Numbered from the stretch's first letter, positions 23,397 to 32,541 are shown. The stretch is 44,300 bases of DNA from an uncultured bacterium (GCA_903961015.1 CAJCCX010000230.1:1-44300); one strand, 5' to 3'. The notes: generated from the letters alone by a model not told the origin. Numbers and translations: made by a program.

Positions 23397-25121
23397 TCAC
23401 TCGTGATGACCTGCTCCGCGAAGGTATTCGCGGATCTCTCCACTGAACTTGAATTGTGCGATTGGAAAAACAGAATCGTGCGTGGCTCCTGGAACGATTT
23501 CGATGTATCCAGGCCCAGTCGGGAATTCTTTTCCCGCAGCGGTTTGTTCTCGTGCGTGTGCGGCGATTGCATCGCGCAACCGAATCGCTGCTCGCTCGAG
23601 ATAGAACGAATCGCGCTCACCAACGATCACACGCACCCGCTCGATGAATAATTTTCCCCATCCATCCCAGTCCTTCGAAATGCGGCGTGCAATATCGAAA
23701 CGACTCCACGCTTCAACGGTCACAGGGTCGATGACCCCTGTCATTGGATTGCAAAGTCGGCGTGGTTTGCGCTCCAATTCAGCGGCAGGACTGAACATCG
23801 CCGCCCAAGAATCCCACTGTTCGCCGGAAGTTCCGTTGGGAGAAATCGCGCGCTCCATTTGGACTTCTTCACGAACCAGCATTGGCACAAATTCGTGACC
23901 AGGCCCAATCGGTTCTCGAAAACTCGGACGCTCGATTCCATCCTCTGCGATGAAGAGATTTTCGTCACGATAGAGATCGTTCATTTGAAACGCATGGAAG
24001 TCCAGCGGATCAGGGGAGCTTGCGAATGCCGCACCGAATGTCTCAGGGTGATTCAAAGCAAGCCAGACACTCGTCCATGCCCCAGATGAATGACCTGTGA
24101 GCACGCGGGCGGATGGATCTCGAATCAATCGGAAGCGCTCTTGTAAATATGGAATAAGTTCGCTGACCAGCGCAAAACCGCGTGGCCCATTGAGTGCGCT
24201 ATTGACGAATCCATGATGCCCTAGTGGACTTTCAGGATCAAGAATCACATAAACGGCCTGCGGCCACAGCTGCGAGACTCCTGCGAGATTGATCTTGCGC
24301 GCCAAATCTGCAGCATCGGTCCATCGACCTCCAAAGCCAGGAATGACATAAATCGTCGGCCAAATCCGACGCTTTGCTTTCAGATTGTGATACTCCGCAG
24401 GAAAAATAACCCCCGCTCGGTGGGTTACAACTCGGCCAGCGAACTTGGAAAGGATTGGGCTCGGCAAATCGATCCACTCCACATTTTTCAACTCTGGAAG
24501 AACCGGAGCAGGAATTTTATCCGTGAGTTCCAATGCGATCACTTCTGCCACATCACGAGTCAGATTGACCGTGGTGACTTTCGATACAAGATTGCCAGGA
24601 GCCAAGTGCCCTCTCTCGTCATTGTTCACATCAAGCACTGCCTGAACTTCGTATGCGTCCTCGAAAAGTTCGCTGCCACCTGGAAACCACACGCTGGACT
24701 CCGCGAGAGTGATCGGGATGCCAGGCTTGATCGAATCAACTTCCACGGATCCAATCGGCTGAGGGTCCTCGAAGAATGGACCATCCAAAGGTTCGCCTTC
24801 GGTGCGACTACCGACTGCTCGGAAGAACAAGATCAATCGACCGGACTTCGCCTTGGGATCAATGAGATCCGCCTTCTCAATTGGAAGGGTGACGGTGATG
24901 GTGTCCATAGGCAACGCGACTCCCGCTTGCGCAGGCGCAATCCGACGCACTTTGTCGACCCGTTCTGGTTGCGGCTTTGGAGTTGCCGGAATTGAAGGGG
25001 AAATGGGCTGAGTTTCGGTTTGTGAGAGAGGCGGCGCAGCCGGATTTGCGGCCGGCAGTGCCTGCGCGGACACGATGTCGATCAGCGAAGAAGCGAAAAG
25101 CATTGCGAGCATGGAGAGCAC
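23397..25121 (-). CDS. Secreted esterase (esterase D/antigen 85-like alpha/beta hydrolase)
   Basis: A 574-residue exported alpha/beta hydrolase. A signal peptide (1-19, cleavage near VSAQA) and a Pro-rich linker (about 20-60) lead to a beta-rich N-terminal domain (about 65-215) and then the hydrolase domain. There YVIPGFGGRWTD (about 273-284) provides the oxyanion region, GHSSG the nucleophile Ser345 and GATHDSVFP near the C-terminus the catalytic His. The layout resembles the putative esterase (PF00756) family that includes feruloyl esterases, enterochelin esterase and antigen 85, and the N-terminal domain could bind substrate. The GTG start at 25121 has TAGGAT exactly 6 nt upstream. It is divergent from the lipoprotein gene across 42 bp. 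Natural substrate unknown. Confidence 0.88.
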   Translation of the reverse strand: MLSMLAMLFASSLIDIVSAQALPAANPAAPPLSQTETQPISPSIPATPKPQPERVDKVRRIAPAQAGVALPMDTITVTLPIEKADLIDPKAKSGRLILFFRAVGSRTEGEPLDGPFFEDPQPIGSVEVDSIKPGIPITLAESSVWFPGGSELFEDAYEVQAVLDVNNDERGHLAPGNLVSKVTTVNLTRDVAEVIALELTDKIPAPVLPELKNVEWIDLPSPILSKFAGRVVTHRAGVIFPAEYHNLKAKRRIWPTIYVIPGFGGRWTDAADLARKINLAGVSQLWPQAVYVILDPESPLGHHGFVNSALNGPRGFALVSELIPYLQERFRLIRDPSARVLTGHSSGAWTSVWLALNHPETFGAAFASSPDPLDFHAFQMNDLYRDENLFIAEDGIERPSFREPIGPGHEFVPMLVREEVQMERAISPNGTSGEQWDSWAAMFSPAAELERKPRRLCNPMTGVIDPVTVEAWSRFDIARRISKDWDGWGKLFIERVRVIVGERDSFYLERAAIRLRDAIAAHAREQTAAGKEFPTGPGYIEIVPGATHDSVFPIAQFKFSGEIREYLRGAGHHE

Positions 25122-25127
25122 ATCATC

Positions 25128-25133
25128 ATCCTA
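25128..25133 (-). promoter_or_regulatory. TAGGAT -10-like hexamer, 6 nt before esterase GTG
   Basis: Minus-strand TAGGAT, then GATGAT, then the GTG at 25121. A transcript starting the usual distance downstream would begin at the start codon. Confidence 0.4.
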
Positions 25134-25151
25134 CGGTGGGCGCGTGAGCGT

Positions 25152-25157
25152 TAGACT
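25152..25157 (+). promoter_or_regulatory. TAGACT -10-like hexamer, 6 nt before GTG 25164
   Basis: TAGACT followed by GCTTTG and GTG at 25164, paired back to back with the esterase hexamer 18 bp away. It supports the GTG over the ATG at 25185 as start of the lipoprotein gene. Confidence 0.4.
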
Positions 25158-25163
25158 GCTTTG

Positions 25164-26018
25164 GTGAAATCGAATTCTCTATACATGAGACCACTTGGAT
25201 TCATCATCGTGATTGTCGGAATCGCTTGCGGGATCACGATTGCAAGTGGCTGTACTGCGCATCCTCGACCAGGCCTTGCATATGGTGTCGTTCGCGCTTG
25301 GAACAAGACCGCTGGAGGGGAAGTACATCGGAGCAATTCTGTTGATATTCCAATGAGTGGCGTGATGGATGTTGAGATCGATAATTTCGCCGGCGATGTC
25401 GTCATTCATTCGACTGGAAAATCGGAAGGCGGAACAATGGATCTCGTTCGTCGAGCGACCAGCGAAATGGGAGAGCGTTCAGAACTTGAAGATTCTCTCA
25501 GTGACATTCATTTGACATATGAAGTGGTTGATCGGGGTGATCGCAAAGCACTCGTCATCAATGCGACAACGAATAATGCCAAGCCATGGTTTCAAGCAAT
25601 TGATATTGACATTGCAGTTCCGCGTCTGGGCGTGGTCATTGTGCGAACAAATCGAGGCCATGTAATGGCGACCGATTTTGAAGATGGTGTCGACATCGAA
25701 ACAACGAAAGGCGATGTACGAGTCGCAACGAACACTCCGATTCGTCTCCCATCAACAGTTCTCAATAAAGAAGGATCAATTGATTGGCGCGTGCCGCCGC
25801 GCAGCACGGGGGCGTATCAGTTGGAGGCGATCAATGGCAAAGTTCAAGTGCGAGTACGAAAAGGTTCTTGGTTGGCGACTGATGCTCGCAACGACAACAA
25901 CTCGAACTATGGAATCTTGAATAAGGGATCAAATCTCGTAGTGCTCCGGACGGTGGAAGGCGATGTTCAGGTTTATGTTGGAGATAATCCAACTGAGATG
26001 GGTTCGTTTATCGACTGA
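25164..26018 (+). CDS. Putative lipoprotein with DUF4097-like beta-repeat domain
   Basis: About 284 residues. A hydrophobic signal peptide (FIIVIVGIACGITIASGC) ends in a lipobox IASGC, so the protein is probably lipid-anchored outside the cytoplasmic membrane. The rest is beta-strand rich with short repeats such as VMDVEIDNFAGDVVIHS, VVIVRTNRGHVMATDFEDG, VDIETTKGDVRVATN and YQLEAINGKVQVRV; the alternating I/V-x-x-x-G-D/N-V pattern is that of DUF4097 putative adhesin beta-helices. Start is uncertain: TTG 25161, GTG 25164 (preferred, TAGACT at 6 nt) or ATG 25185, which would leave a shorter but still functional signal peptide. It is divergent from the esterase gene. Confidence 0.78.
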   Translation: MKSNSLYMRPLGFIIVIVGIACGITIASGCTAHPRPGLAYGVVRAWNKTAGGEVHRSNSVDIPMSGVMDVEIDNFAGDVVIHSTGKSEGGTMDLVRRATSEMGERSELEDSLSDIHLTYEVVDRGDRKALVINATTNNAKPWFQAIDIDIAVPRLGVVIVRTNRGHVMATDFEDGVDIETTKGDVRVATNTPIRLPSTVLNKEGSIDWRVPPRSTGAYQLEAINGKVQVRVRKGSWLATDARNDNNSNYGILNKGSNLVVLRTVEGDVQVYVGDNPTEMGSFID

Positions 26019-26089
26019 AATCGCAGTCAGAATCGCTTGATTTAAAAAATAAAAAAAGAGCTTTTTTATGAAACACGCTCAGGCAGTGT

Positions 26090-26095
26090 TAATAT
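26090..26095 (+). promoter_or_regulatory. TAATAT -10-like hexamer, 6 nt before the start at 26102
   Basis: GTGTTAATAT gives a TG-extended TAATAT-like -10 whose end is 6 nt before the ATG at 26102. The upstream 26040-26068 is very AT-rich, with an A-tract and a T-tract. Confidence 0.45.
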
Positions 26096-26101
26096 TTTTC
26101 C

Positions 26102-28645
26102 ATGATCACTCTGAACCATTTGAGAATCCTTCAGTGGGTTCGAACGCTTGCAGCAGGTTGTTTTTCACTGAACGCGGCGGGGATTGTCCTGTTGATTTTT
26201 GCGCCCAGCCATGCACAAAGCGCTCCACGGAGTGACTTTCAAGCGCCGATTTCCAGCAGTGAATGCCGCGAACGCTTGCGCATCTTTGGCGCTTCCGATG
26301 CCGGCATTGAACTTGCGACCCCTGCGATTGAAGGGTATGTCAAGCTCGTTCTACAACAGCAAACGCCCAGCGAGGACTCTGCGGTCATCTTTCCATTCCT
26401 GATGTCGCCGCTGGAATTGAGCGCAGCGACTCAATTTCAGAATCGAATTGAGCGTCAACTGGCGGAATGTGATGCTGCGGATGCGCAGTTGACCAGTGGA
26501 ATCAACTCAGCGATGCGCAGTGATTCGGACCAGCAAGCAGCGCAAAGATTTCATCACTGGGTGAATCTCCGCCGCGACAAACTCTTTCTATCGACAGCAG
26601 GAATTGATATCAAGCCTTTAGATTTTTCTGCCGAGAACGCTTTGGCGAAAATTGATAAAGATGGATCAATTCGTTTATCGCTTCGCTCTGAATTTGCCAG
26701 ACATAATGAGTCCATAGCTCAACTGAGTCGTTCGGCGCGAAATGCGATAGTTGGAAATCCCATACGAACTGCGCGGCTTGCGATGGCACGTTCGGTTGCG
26801 CCTTCTATAAATCCAGCAGAGTTGAATGTTCCAGCCAAACCTGTAGAGAATGCTGCGGAGAATCTGGAACTATTGCATAGCGCCTTCGAAGATTGGAAGC
26901 AATCGGTTGAGCAGGTACGCGCAGACGGAATCCGCAGCGCATCTGCAGCTTTTAAAAAAATTGGCGAGACACAGAGGTCGTTCGTCGAACAGTTTGCTAC
27001 TCATGCCAACGCGGAGACTGGTTGGGATGTTTGGATGTTCTTTTATAACCGTGCATATCCATTGAGCATGTGGGATCGACGCAGTACGGAGGAATCCGCA
27101 AAGATGCTCCGAAAGGTTTCAGGCGTGACAGCAGAATCATTAGCGGCATTAAACACTTTCGAAAATGAGTGGCACGCCGAAAGCCTAACACTCTTGGCTG
27201 CAGCAGCGAAGCGATATGACGAGAGTTGTTGGGATAGCCATCCAAGGGGAATCAATTTTGCCGACTCGACCGAAAATGAATTTCGTAAAAATTTAAGTGC
27301 GGGCACCGATTCATTTCAGAATCAAATCGCAACGCTTACGGCCCAAAGCCCAACGAATAGAAAATCAGACTCTCCCCAAGTTGCGGTGATGTCGCCCGAA
27401 TCAATTGCGATGGAAATGGAGATGACATTTGGAACGCTCTGCAGCGTCACCCCCTTGAACAAAGGTGATATGGAAAATATTCTTGATGCGACAGAGGCCA
27501 CTCCGGATCAAAGGACGCTTGTTTTCATGATTCAACAAGATCTCTCTGAGTCCCTCATCCGTTCGACAGATGATGTGTCGAAAGAATGGGCCGAAGTCGG
27601 CGTTCGCACTGCTCCTACGCCAGAAAATGGACAGGGGATTCCCTCTGTTGCAGACATTCAAGAAATTGCGCGCATCAGGCAGGAACAACTTCGAGCGGAC
27701 AGAATGAACTCGGATCAGTTCTTCTCGCAAGTCTCTGCGATTCTTTCGACTGCTCCCAAGGCTTCACTGCTCGAGTCATATCGCTTGATCCATTTGCGAA
27801 ACATTGAACGCAATTTGATCAAGTGCATGTTGGAGCAAGTCCAAGGCGTTTCAATTGAACCCCTATGGCGAGTCGATTTCGAGACGATTGCGCTTGCAAC
27901 ACATATTGTTGATTCCCAATCAAAAACTCAAGACTCTTTGAGGGCGATTATTCAAGCAAATAATCAAGCGATCTTGCCGCCGATGCGCAGACTCTCTGAT
28001 GCGCTGATCGCTCTCCACGCCGGAAATCAAATGATGTTTGCTTCTGGCCAGATACAACCTGCCACGAACATACATTCCAATGGACGATCGATCGCAGAGG
28101 ATGCGGAAAAACCACGAGAACTGAGCGATTCCGAGGTATATACAAATCAAAGGAATGCAGAACTCTTGCGTTGCTTCGATGAATCAAAGCACATTACATC
28201 GATTCAAAATGCAACTCTTGCGCAGATTCTTTCGATATTGCCGCCCAAAGATGCCAGAGGTTTTCAGAATGTCTATCGACGAAAGGCGTATCCATCGCTT
28301 GCAAAGTTTCTCGGTGCTGGTGATCCGTGGATCATCCTCGCACTCACACTCACTGAGAGAGATGAATCAAACAATCAGCCGGCGAACGAACAAATGGCTC
28401 AGTCAATTATCGAATTGGCATCTCCATATGGACGTGCGAGCGAAGCGCTCTTTCTGACCGCGGTCGAACAGCAAACCATCATTGATGCCGCAGATACACG
28501 CGAACAATCCGCAAAGGAAATTTTGCGTCACACTCTCTTCGCTCGCACAGAATTAGATGCAGGACTACATCGAGATCTCGAACGCGTTCTTGGACCAGAG
28601 CTTGCGCTGAAGTTGAACCAAAAATCTGACTGGAAAAACAAGTAG
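26102..28645 (+). CDS. Large exported helical protein of unknown function
   Basis: An 847-residue protein that I do not recognise. An N-terminal signal peptide or anchor spans about 8-40 (core LAAGCFSLNAAGIVLLIFAPSHA, written in parts), and the mature protein is almost entirely alpha-helical, with long charged stretches and few glycines. Coiled-coil-like segments lie near 235-300 and 530-570. No catalytic motif, lipobox or repeat was identified. It stands alone: the upstream lipoprotein ends 83 bp before and the downstream gene is convergent. It resembles in style the other 847-residue exported protein at 4310-6853 but shares no visible sequence similarity. Position outside the cytoplasmic membrane is inferred only from the signal. 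Confidence 0.75.
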   Translation: MITLNHLRILQWVRTLAAGCFSLNAAGIVLLIFAPSHAQSAPRSDFQAPISSSECRERLRIFGASDAGIELATPAIEGYVKLVLQQQTPSEDSAVIFPFLMSPLELSAATQFQNRIERQLAECDAADAQLTSGINSAMRSDSDQQAAQRFHHWVNLRRDKLFLSTAGIDIKPLDFSAENALAKIDKDGSIRLSLRSEFARHNESIAQLSRSARNAIVGNPIRTARLAMARSVAPSINPAELNVPAKPVENAAENLELLHSAFEDWKQSVEQVRADGIRSASAAFKKIGETQRSFVEQFATHANAETGWDVWMFFYNRAYPLSMWDRRSTEESAKMLRKVSGVTAESLAALNTFENEWHAESLTLLAAAAKRYDESCWDSHPRGINFADSTENEFRKNLSAGTDSFQNQIATLTAQSPTNRKSDSPQVAVMSPESIAMEMEMTFGTLCSVTPLNKGDMENILDATEATPDQRTLVFMIQQDLSESLIRSTDDVSKEWAEVGVRTAPTPENGQGIPSVADIQEIARIRQEQLRADRMNSDQFFSQVSAILSTAPKASLLESYRLIHLRNIERNLIKCMLEQVQGVSIEPLWRVDFETIALATHIVDSQSKTQDSLRAIIQANNQAILPPMRRLSDALIALHAGNQMMFASGQIQPATNIHSNGRSIAEDAEKPRELSDSEVYTNQRNAELLRCFDESKHITSIQNATLAQILSILPPKDARGFQNVYRRKAYPSLAKFLGAGDPWIILALTLTERDESNNQPANEQMAQSIIELASPYGRASEALFLTAVEQQTIIDAADTREQSAKEILRHTLFARTELDAGLHRDLERVLGPELALKLNQKSDWKNK

Positions 28646-28657
28646 CGAACTTGCGAA

Positions 28658-29026
28658 TCAGCCCCGCGCCCATACGGCGGGAACGTTGCCGGAACTTACA
28701 AGAATCCGCGAGCGAATTCCGCCGCGGCCTCGCCAGTCAGCGATGATCTGCAGCCACGCGGGGCTCATCGCCTCTGTCAAATCTTCGCAGATTCGATTGG
28801 TCACAGCCTCATAAAAAATCCCTTCATTGCGAAAGGATTGGTAATACATCTTGAGTGATTTCAATTCGACGCACACTGCAAGAGGCTCATAGCGCAGGGT
28901 AATCACTCCGAAATCTGGATGTCCCGTCTTGGGGCAAACCGAAGTGAATTCTTCATTGATGTGCTCAATGACAAATGGCTGATCGCTTGGAGAGTCGAAA
29001 AATTCAAGAATGTCAACAGTTGGCAT
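28658..29026 (-). CDS. queF: NADPH-dependent preQ0 reductase (7-cyano-7-deazaguanine reductase)
   Basis: Reduces the nitrile preQ0 to the amine preQ1 in queuosine tRNA modification. It is the short, single-domain type (122 residues). The nucleophile Cys31 and acid Asp38 are in FTSVCPKTGHPDFG with the spacing of the family, and the substrate/NADPH motif ELKSLKMYYQSFRNEGIFYE follows (54-73). The B. subtilis-type FHE triplet reads FYE here, with the Glu kept and Tyr in place of His; this also occurs in family members as far as I recall. Last gene of the operon from the secretin, starting 9 bp after the stop of the endonuclease IV/TPR gene. No other queuosine gene is in the window. Confidence 0.95.
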   Translation of the reverse strand: MPTVDILEFFDSPSDQPFVIEHINEEFTSVCPKTGHPDFGVITLRYEPLAVCVELKSLKMYYQSFRNEGIFYEAVTNRICEDLTEAMSPAWLQIIADWRGRGGIRSRILVSSGNVPAVWARG

Positions 29027-29035
29027 TGGTCAAAC

Positions 29036-31030
29036 TCACAGTCCGTAGGTGGTATACAACTTCAGAACTTTAGGCTGATTTGGATTTACTTGCATCGAAG
29101 ACCGGAATGCTCGCCGTGCTTCGTCGCCAGCTTGACTGTCACGCTTTTCGGAAGCGAGCCAACGATTCAGTGCGTTCACACCAATGCCATTCCATGCTGG
29201 CCAATATCGAGGGTCAAGCACGACTGCTTGTCGATATGCAATGCTCGAAGAATCGTAATTGCCAGCGCGAAATTCGGCCCAGCCCAATCGCTCGAAAGTT
29301 TCTGGCGCGGAGGAAAGTTTTGTCAACGCAAGCGCGGTGTTCACCGCCTCGGGATATCGACCATCTGCAACATACGCATTGACCAAATTAGTCATCAACT
29401 GCGTCGTTGTGGGCATCAATTCGGCGGCGGCTTGATACTGCTGAATCGCCTCGGCTGGCCGACCCAATCTCTCGTATGCCACACCGAGATTGACATGCGC
29501 CGCGCCATTGAGAGGCTCGAGTGCGATCGCGCGTTCTGCAAATTGAGCTGCAACCCGAGAGTCGCCAAGCGAGAGATACGCCGTCGCCATATTCAGATTC
29601 GCCTCGGCGCTCTTGGGATTCGCCACGATTGCACGCTGATATGCACCAATACATTCTGCAAGTCGCCCAAGCATCTGCAACGATCGACCGTGACCATACT
29701 GCGCTTGAAAATCTGCTGGATCGAGTCGAACGGCGCGGCGATAATTTGGTTCTGCATCGCTGTATCGACCTTGCGCAAATCGAACATCGCCAATGCCGAC
29801 ATAGGCCTCAGGCAACGACGGATTCTGCGCAAGAACTTCCTGAAAAATGGCAAGCGCGGATTCATTATCGCCTTGCTTTCGGAGTTGGTCTGCTGAAATC
29901 AATTTCAACTGCTCTGCTTGGGTTGGCTCCTGCAGAGTTGTGCTTGACTGCGATTGATTTGAAGTTGGCCGGGCATTGCTCGATGCGCGGCAACCGATGG
30001 AATTCAGCAGCGAACATGCGACAACAACAGCAACTGTCATCGACACGATCGCCTGCAACAGTGATTGCGGCGCAAGACCTCGGCGCGGAGTGGTGGCGAC
30101 CGAACCAATGCCTCGAATGCGCTCGAGCGCTTCGATATTGACAAGATCCCACTCTCGCCCGTTTTGTGGATCTTCTTTGGGGGTTTCCAAAATCATTGGC
30201 GTTGCTCGCAGCTCACTGCGCATAAGAATAGCGTGAAAGCAAGTCTCTCCACAGCAACCCTGACCAATATGCGCATGCCGATCACGGCGGGATCCAAGCG
30301 CACCAACCGAATCATTCATATGCACGACGCGAAGATTTTTCAATCCACAGATTGCATCGAATTCATCGAGAACGCTTTTGGCCTGTTCGGAAGTCGACAT
30401 GTCATAACCCGCAGCAACAATATGGCAGGTATCCATGCAAATTCCAACACGCTGTGGATCTTTCACCAAATCGCGAATGATTGCGAGGTGTGAGAAGTCG
30501 TAACCCAAATTTGTTCCAGAGCCTGTCGTGGTTTCAAGGCATGTGATGGTTTTCCAGCCGAGAGTGTCGGTATGTATCGCATCCAATGATGCCGCGATTC
30601 GCTTCAGTCCAGCGAGTTCATCCGCGTTTGGCGCTGCGCGCAAAATGTTGGGACTACTTGGTCGTCGAGGCGTGCCAAGATGCGCACCTGGATGCATAAC
30701 GCACCATGCAATGCCAAGTGTTTCGCAGCGCTCAAGTTCATCTCGCTGAAGAGCGATGGACTTTAATCTTTGCGCATCATCTGGCGAGGCAAGATTGACC
30801 AGATATGAATTATGACTGACGATCCGCTGCGAAGCATCGCGCCAATTTGTTGCTCGCACAGCAGCGCGCCATAAATCCACCTGCTCATTGGCAAGCGGCG
30901 GCGAAGACCATTGCCTTTGATTCTTGGTGAAAATCTGGACTGAGTCCATTTGCAAACGCACGGCTTCTTCAATTGCTAAATGCACTCCCCCAGCAACCGA
31001 AAGATGACTGCCATAAAGCGGTCTGGTCAC
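29036..31030 (-). CDS. Endonuclease IV fused to membrane segment and TPR domain
   Basis: A 664-residue two-part protein. Residues 1-307 are a complete endonuclease IV (Nfo): all nine metal ligands of the E. coli enzyme have counterparts, in IVSHNSYLVNLA (His73), VMHPGAH (His113), TCLETTTGSG (Glu166), MDTCHIVAAG (Asp200, His203), VVHMND (His237), RRDRHAHIG (Asp250, His252) and MILETPKED (Glu282). A hydrophobic segment (323-346) ending SLLNSIGC looks like an inner signal/lipobox, and about 370-660 hold seven or so TPRs. Nfo would cleave abasic sites in the cytoplasm; the TPR part looks like an exported scaffold. Start is the GTG at 31030 with a GGGAG Shine-Dalgarno; longer versions overlap the oxidoreductase gene. 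No stop separates the halves. An internal start at 30040 is possible. Confidence 0.88.
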   Translation of the reverse strand: MTRPLYGSHLSVAGGVHLAIEEAVRLQMDSVQIFTKNQRQWSSPPLANEQVDLWRAAVRATNWRDASQRIVSHNSYLVNLASPDDAQRLKSIALQRDELERCETLGIAWCVMHPGAHLGTPRRPSSPNILRAAPNADELAGLKRIAASLDAIHTDTLGWKTITCLETTTGSGTNLGYDFSHLAIIRDLVKDPQRVGICMDTCHIVAAGYDMSTSEQAKSVLDEFDAICGLKNLRVVHMNDSVGALGSRRDRHAHIGQGCCGETCFHAILMRSELRATPMILETPKEDPQNGREWDLVNIEALERIRGIGSVATTPRRGLAPQSLLQAIVSMTVAVVVACSLLNSIGCRASSNARPTSNQSQSSTTLQEPTQAEQLKLISADQLRKQGDNESALAIFQEVLAQNPSLPEAYVGIGDVRFAQGRYSDAEPNYRRAVRLDPADFQAQYGHGRSLQMLGRLAECIGAYQRAIVANPKSAEANLNMATAYLSLGDSRVAAQFAERAIALEPLNGAAHVNLGVAYERLGRPAEAIQQYQAAAELMPTTTQLMTNLVNAYVADGRYPEAVNTALALTKLSSAPETFERLGWAEFRAGNYDSSSIAYRQAVVLDPRYWPAWNGIGVNALNRWLASEKRDSQAGDEARRAFRSSMQVNPNQPKVLKLYTTYGL

Positions 31031-31046
31031 TGGCGTGCTCCCACGA

Positions 31047-32099
31047 CTAGACCATGCGCGAGCCAGCGCGACGAGCACATTCGACGATGCGCTGCGCGGT
31101 ACGAACAGCGGCGAATCCAGCCTCAGCATCGACAAATGGATGTCCACCACTGCGAACGGAATCAAGAAAGTTTTCGAGTTGCAATTTGAGCGGCTCGCCA
31201 TGACCGACATCAAGCGCATCCACCTTGATCAATTCGAGATAATTCAATCCTGATAAGTCGTCACCTCGCTGAAAACGTGCGCGAATTTCCGCCAACTGTT
31301 CTGCATTCACAGCCTTGCGAACAACTGTTCCTTTGCGTTCTCCAAAGTCCGCAGAGACATATGTATCTTCGCTGATGATTCGCATTTTGCGTTCGGTCTT
31401 GAGTGCCAATCGACTTGCAGTGACATTCGCAGTGCATCGAATTCCATCAGGACCCGCGGGGAAAACAAGGCGTGCATTGCAAACATCCTCTGCTTCACCC
31501 AGCACGCTCACTGCATTGGCGTGAATCTCTTCCGGCTCATTGCCCATCAACATAATGAGCACATCGAGATCGTGAATCATCATGTCCAAGACAACTCCAA
31601 CATCGACCGACCGAAATGTCATCGGCGAGACGCGGTCAACTTCGACGAAACGCGGGCGTAAATTTGGAATGTTTCGAATCGCAACCATCACTGGATCGAA
31701 TCGCACAACATGCCCGACCTGCAAGATCGCCGTGCCTCGCTTCGCTGATTCTGCCATCGCACGAGCCTGTGTCTCATCAGGAGCAAGTGGCTTTTCCACA
31801 AGGCAGTGAACGCCAGCCGCAAGAAGTTGTTCCACAATCGCTTGATGCGTCACGGTTGGTGTTGCGACCACACACGCCTCGACACCAGCGGCGATCAATT
31901 CGGCCACCGAAGAGAATGCACCGCAACCATATTGTTCGATCATGTCGCTGCGCCGTGCGGCGCTTTCATCGACGACACCTATTAAATCAGCGCCTTCAAG
32001 TTGAGCGCAGAGTCTTGCATGATGCTTGCCCATTCGTCCTACGCCAATGACTCCACAACGAATTGTTGCGGTTGGTGATTTCTGTGTGCCAGCGCTCAT
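31047..32099 (-). CDS. Gfo/Idh/MocA-family NAD(P)-dependent oxidoreductase
   Basis: A 350-residue sugar- or cyclitol-type dehydrogenase. The N-terminal Rossmann motif RCGVIGVGRMGKHHARL (14-30) binds NAD(P), VVATPTVTHQAIVEQLLAAG (77-96) follows, and the family motif VEKPLA (101-106) holds the catalytic-region Lys103. The C-terminal alpha/beta domain has DMMIHDLDVLIMLMG, with the His usually involved in substrate binding. A role with nucleotide-sugars for envelope polysaccharide (UDP-GlcNAc 3-dehydrogenase relatives have this style) is plausible but not shown. The ATG at 32099 has a GAGGA Shine-Dalgarno 7 nt before. It lies 13 bp after the HATPase gene and 16 bp before the endonuclease IV/TPR gene within one operon. 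Confidence 0.93.
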   Translation of the reverse strand: MSAGTQKSPTATIRCGVIGVGRMGKHHARLCAQLEGADLIGVVDESAARRSDMIEQYGCGAFSSVAELIAAGVEACVVATPTVTHQAIVEQLLAAGVHCLVEKPLAPDETQARAMAESAKRGTAILQVGHVVRFDPVMVAIRNIPNLRPRFVEVDRVSPMTFRSVDVGVVLDMMIHDLDVLIMLMGNEPEEIHANAVSVLGEAEDVCNARLVFPAGPDGIRCTANVTASRLALKTERKMRIISEDTYVSADFGERKGTVVRKAVNAEQLAEIRARFQRGDDLSGLNYLELIKVDALDVGHGEPLKLQLENFLDSVRSGGHPFVDAEAGFAAVRTAQRIVECARRAGSRMV

Positions 32100-32112
32100 A
32101 ATTCAGTCCTCA

Positions 32113-32541
32113 CTATTTTGCGACTTTGCGAAAAGTCATCTCAAGGTGATTTCCGGGAGCGTGATAACGCGCGTCTGACATGTATGCGCGGATCAGCATT
32201 AACCCACGTCCCGATGGAATTTCCAGGTTCTCGTCGAGTGTTGGGTCTGGAACCCCCTCTGGATCAAAACCATCACCTTCATCAATGACATGAAAGTTCG
32301 CAGAGTTCGAATCGATCAGCCAACGGACTTCGACGAACTTTGTTGGGTCCTGAAGATTTCCATGTCGAAAGCCATTCATCATTGCTTCTTCGAGCGAAAG
32401 TCGGACGGCGAATATCGCTGCCTCGGAGTAATGCAATCGATCCAAAATCTCCGCAATGGAAACCTGAACACCCTCGATCTCTTGATTTTTTTCGTGCAGC
32501 CGAACAGTGCCTTCGAACGCGGATTGGGGTTCTGATGTCAT
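32113..32541 (-). CDS. Anti-sigma-factor-type serine kinase (HATPase_c_2, RsbW/SpoIIAB-like)
   Basis: A small GHKL-fold ATP-binding protein of 142 residues of the RsbW/SpoIIAB type, which phosphorylates a STAS-domain antagonist and sequesters a sigma factor or other target. The N-box EEAMMNGFRHGN (51-62, Asn56), the G1 box VIDEGDGFDPEGVPDP (85-100) and the G2 box GRGLMLIRAYM (111-121) are all intact, so ATP binding and kinase activity are expected. I use the ATG at 32541; a TTG at 32583 in frame would overlap the STAS gene by 23 bp. Directly downstream of its likely partner, the STAS protein, with no sigma factor or PP2C phosphatase in the window. Confidence 0.92.
   Translation of the reverse strand: MTSEPQSAFEGTVRLHEKNQEIEGVQVSIAEILDRLHYSEAAIFAVRLSLEEAMMNGFRHGNLQDPTKFVEVRWLIDSNSANFHVIDEGDGFDPEGVPDPTLDENLEIPSGRGLMLIRAYMSDARYHAPGNHLEMTFRKVAK

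Noticed and set aside
26046-26068. Intrinsic terminator after the DUF4097-like lipoprotein gene
   Set aside because: The A-tract/T-tract palindrome has no GC-rich stem and almost no loop, so a rho-independent terminator is not convincing.
26136-26145. tRNA T-loop-like GGGTTCGAAC
   Set aside because: It sits inside the start of a long coding sequence and no acceptor or anticodon stem surrounds it. No tRNA was found anywhere in the window.
4310-28645. The two exported 847-residue proteins as paralogs
   Set aside because: Only the length and helical character match; no shared motifs were found when reading both.
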